From positions 62,001-126,000 of the forward strand of contig JBMYLP010000003.1 of NCBI GenBank assembly GCA_049596455.1: a DNA stretch of 64,000 nt, written 5' to 3'. The notes beneath the pieces were generated by a model. It was not told where the DNA came from. It worked only from the letters and a program-made list of their open reading frames with translations, and did no database searches. This document shows, piece by piece, positions 62,327-64,000 of the stretch. The translations under genes and the position numbers were made by a program. Every line of letters starts with the position of its first letter. The first letter of the stretch is position 1. Source of the DNA: UBA7446 sp049596455 (GTDB lineage: Bacteria > Bacteroidota > Bacteroidia > Flavobacteriales > Flavobacteriaceae).

Positions 62327-62991
62327 ATTACAATTTGTTGATATAGTTGTTTTAATTTTGATAACGTTAAATCAATGGCATTGGGTAATACAAGATCTGC
62401 TTGATGTAATTCTGCAACATCTCCCAATCCTACGGCAAGCATTTGAGCGGATATGGCAGCTTGTATTCCTGCTGGAGCATCTTCAATAACTACACAACTC
62501 CGCTGAGATAAATTCATGTATGCTGCAGCCTTGACAAAAACCTCAGGATTTGGCTTAGAATGCGATACATCATTCCCATCCACAATCACATCAAATGTTG
62601 ATTCAAGTCCAAGTTTTTCAATGACAAAACGTGCATTTCTACTTGCCGATCCAAGGGCTACTTTTATATGGTTTTCTTTAAGTTCTGAAATAAGATTCGC
62701 AATGCCGGGTAAAATATCGTTTGGGGTGAGTTTGGCACATAATTCCAAATAAAGCTTGTTTTTGCGTGTAGCTACATCATGTAGTTCTGCCATTGTTGGC
62801 TGTACACCAGCCCAAGCTGCAATTTTAGCAACAGAGTCTTTTCTGCTAACGCCTTTAAGCTGTTCGTTATCATTAATTTTAAGTTCATAATTCCATTGCT
62901 TCGCCAAGGTTTTCCAAGCCGTATAATGAAACTGTGCGGTGTCAACAATTACGCCGTCCAAATCAAAAATAACGCCCGCAATGTTAGGCAT
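62323..62991 (-). CDS. pgmB: Beta-phosphoglucomutase
   Basis: 222 residues from MPNIAGVIFDLDGVIVDTA; a second ATG at 63006 would add five residues. HAD phosphatase-fold motifs: DLDGVIVDT, GSASRNAR, KPNPEVF and EDAPAGIQAA. It interconverts beta-glucose-1-phosphate and glucose-6-phosphate, using the GH65 product. It overlaps the upstream transporter gene. Confidence 0.95.
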   Translation of the reverse strand: MPNIAGVIFDLDGVIVDTAQFHYTAWKTLAKQWNYELKINDNEQLKGVSRKDSVAKIAAWAGVQPTMAELHDVATRKNKLYLELCAKLTPNDILPGIANLISELKENHIKVALGSASRNARFVIEKLGLESTFDVIVDGNDVSHSKPNPEVFVKAAAYMNLSQRSCVVIEDAPAGIQAAISAQMLAVGLGDVAELHQADLVLPNAIDLTLSKLKQLYQQIVI

Positions 62992-64000
62992 GGTATCTGA
63001 TGGCATTTTTTTCTGTGATTAAAAGATTACACATACCCGAAAGAAGCAACGATATTCCGGCAGCAACAAGAGCAAAAATGGGAGCATCTCCCATAAGACC
63101 AGCAACAAAATTTACCCCTCCTAGGGCTGCCGTGATTTGAGGTAATACAATAAATATGTTAAAAATACCCATACTCATTCCCATTTTGTCGGGATCAACA
63201 ACACTTGAAAGCATGGCATAAGGCATGGATAGAATACTCCCCCAGGCAACTCCCACACAAGCAAACCAAAACGTGAACAGGTACATAGCAATAAAACCAA
63301 AACCACCAACAAAAAGCGACCCCATATGAATGAGTTTTCGGTTAATGGTTCGACTAGAGGTATAAAAACTCAACAACAATGCAAACGCCATAGATGACAA
63401 GCCGTAAATACCCATATTTGATCCCACAAGATTAGATGCCTTTTGGAAAGCGGTATTCGCTATCTGAAAACGGGCTTCGTGTTCTGGGTTTGAAAAATCA
63501 AATTGTGCTTCAATGGGTGCAGGCGCATTATATACGTGCTCTGTCAACGCAGGGTTAGCCAAACTCCACATGGCAAAAAAAGCAAACCAGCTAAAAAACT
63601 GAATCACGCCTAACTTTACCATGGTCTTGGGCATAGTACTGAGGTAGCCAAAAATCTCAGCAATTAAACTACTCTCCGATTTGCTTTTTTTGAATGCGTC
63701 TAAGTCTTCGGGAGGATATTCTTTTGTAGTAAATACTGTATATAAAATACTGGTAAGGAATACAAATGCCCCTATGGAAAAAGCGACTTTTACGCTCATA
63801 GGAATTACACCTGGTGCAGCGGCATCGCTAACGCCCAATTCGGAAACCAGCCAAGGCAAATTACTCGCCACCCAAGTTCCCACACCAATGATTAAGGTTT
63901 GCACCACAAACCCATAGGAACGTTGTTGCTCGGGAAGTTTATCTGCCACTAATGCCCGAAAAGGTTCCATGCTAATGTTTATGGATGCATCCAGAATCCA
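62984..64000 (-). CDS. MFS sugar transporter (partial, off right edge)
   Basis: The frame continues upstream of the ATG at 63970 as ILDASINISMEPFRALVADKLP, the conserved segment of the SLC45-like glycoside MFS transporters, so the true start is beyond base 64000. The C-terminal part has about nine membrane helices. Given its overlap with pgmB it is likely the maltose importer that feeds the phosphorylase. At least 338 codons are visible. Confidence 0.88.
   Translation of the reverse strand, partial: WILDASINISMEPFRALVADKLPEQQRSYGFVVQTLIIGVGTWVASNLPWLVSELGVSDAAAPGVIPMSVKVAFSIGAFVFLTSILYTVFTTKEYPPEDLDAFKKSKSESSLIAEIFGYLSTMPKTMVKLGVIQFFSWFAFFAMWSLANPALTEHVYNAPAPIEAQFDFSNPEHEARFQIANTAFQKASNLVGSNMGIYGLSSMAFALLLSFYTSSRTINRKLIHMGSLFVGGFGFIAMYLFTFWFACVGVAWGSILSMPYAMLSSVVDPDKMGMSMGIFNIFIVLPQITAALGGVNFVAGLMGDAPIFALVAAGISLLLSGMCNLLITEKNAIRYHA

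Overview
This window is a stretch of chromosome from a Bacteroidota bacterium, most likely a member of the Flavobacteriaceae. The evidence is the promoter code TTTG-N19-TAnnTTTG seen upstream of several operons and a tRNA, the absence of Shine-Dalgarno-like sites, the bifunctional DAHP synthase/chorismate mutase, the split MetH, GH97 and SusA-like amylases, and LptC/DUF2490/DUF6588/DUF6428 proteins. Genes are densely packed, often with 4-bp ATGA overlaps. One nominal 10-N assembly gap (30804-30813) interrupts waaA.

Layout. 1-5413 (minus): an aromatic amino acid operon (pheA, aminotransferase, tyrA, DAHPS-chorismate mutase, rsgA, dtd). It is preceded by a short RNA that encodes a Phe/Tyr-rich leader peptide and can fold into an antiterminator or a terminator, i.e. 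a classical attenuator. 5462-7121 (plus): a cytochrome c lipoprotein, an AT-rich lipoprotein and a DUF6428-type protein. 7118-16987 (minus): an eight-gene methionine/SAM operon (metK, metY, metX, OsmC, a second sulfur PLP enzyme, metH in two pieces, metF) led by a SAM-II-type riboswitch. 16993-31001: housekeeping genes (DUF6588, deoxynucleoside kinase, membrane pyrophosphatase, pdhB, etfBA, a BFN nuclease, nupC, thyA, a membrane-anchored DHFR fusion, fabD, a sugar aminotransferase, waaA). 31002-37148: small envelope genes, tRNA-Leu, an M20 peptidase, hemW, ruvC and DUF456.

37172-40754 is the most unusual locus. An intact 1126-codon Cas9 homologue has lost every recognisable catalytic residue of both RuvC and HNH. 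A tracrRNA-like RNA with its own promoter is encoded divergently at its 5' end, and a two-copy repeat/one-spacer element that can pair with the tracrRNA lies in its 3' untranslated region. No cas1, cas2 or csn2 is present. This looks like a stand-alone, nuclease-dead, RNA-guided DNA-binding system. Its function and its guide target are unknown.

41087-48628 (minus): an envelope operon (coaX, outer-membrane protein, TPR protein, lptC, small membrane protein, CNNM/CBS protein, ppiD). Then come tRNA-Phe, a cellulose-synthase-like glycosyltransferase, and a mevalonate/prenyl-transfer operon (mvaD, mevalonate kinase, UbiA-type transferase, rluB-like). 54711-64000 (minus): a maltodextrin operon with an MFS transporter (running off the right edge), beta-phosphoglucomutase, GH65 phosphorylase, two GH13 amylases and GH97.
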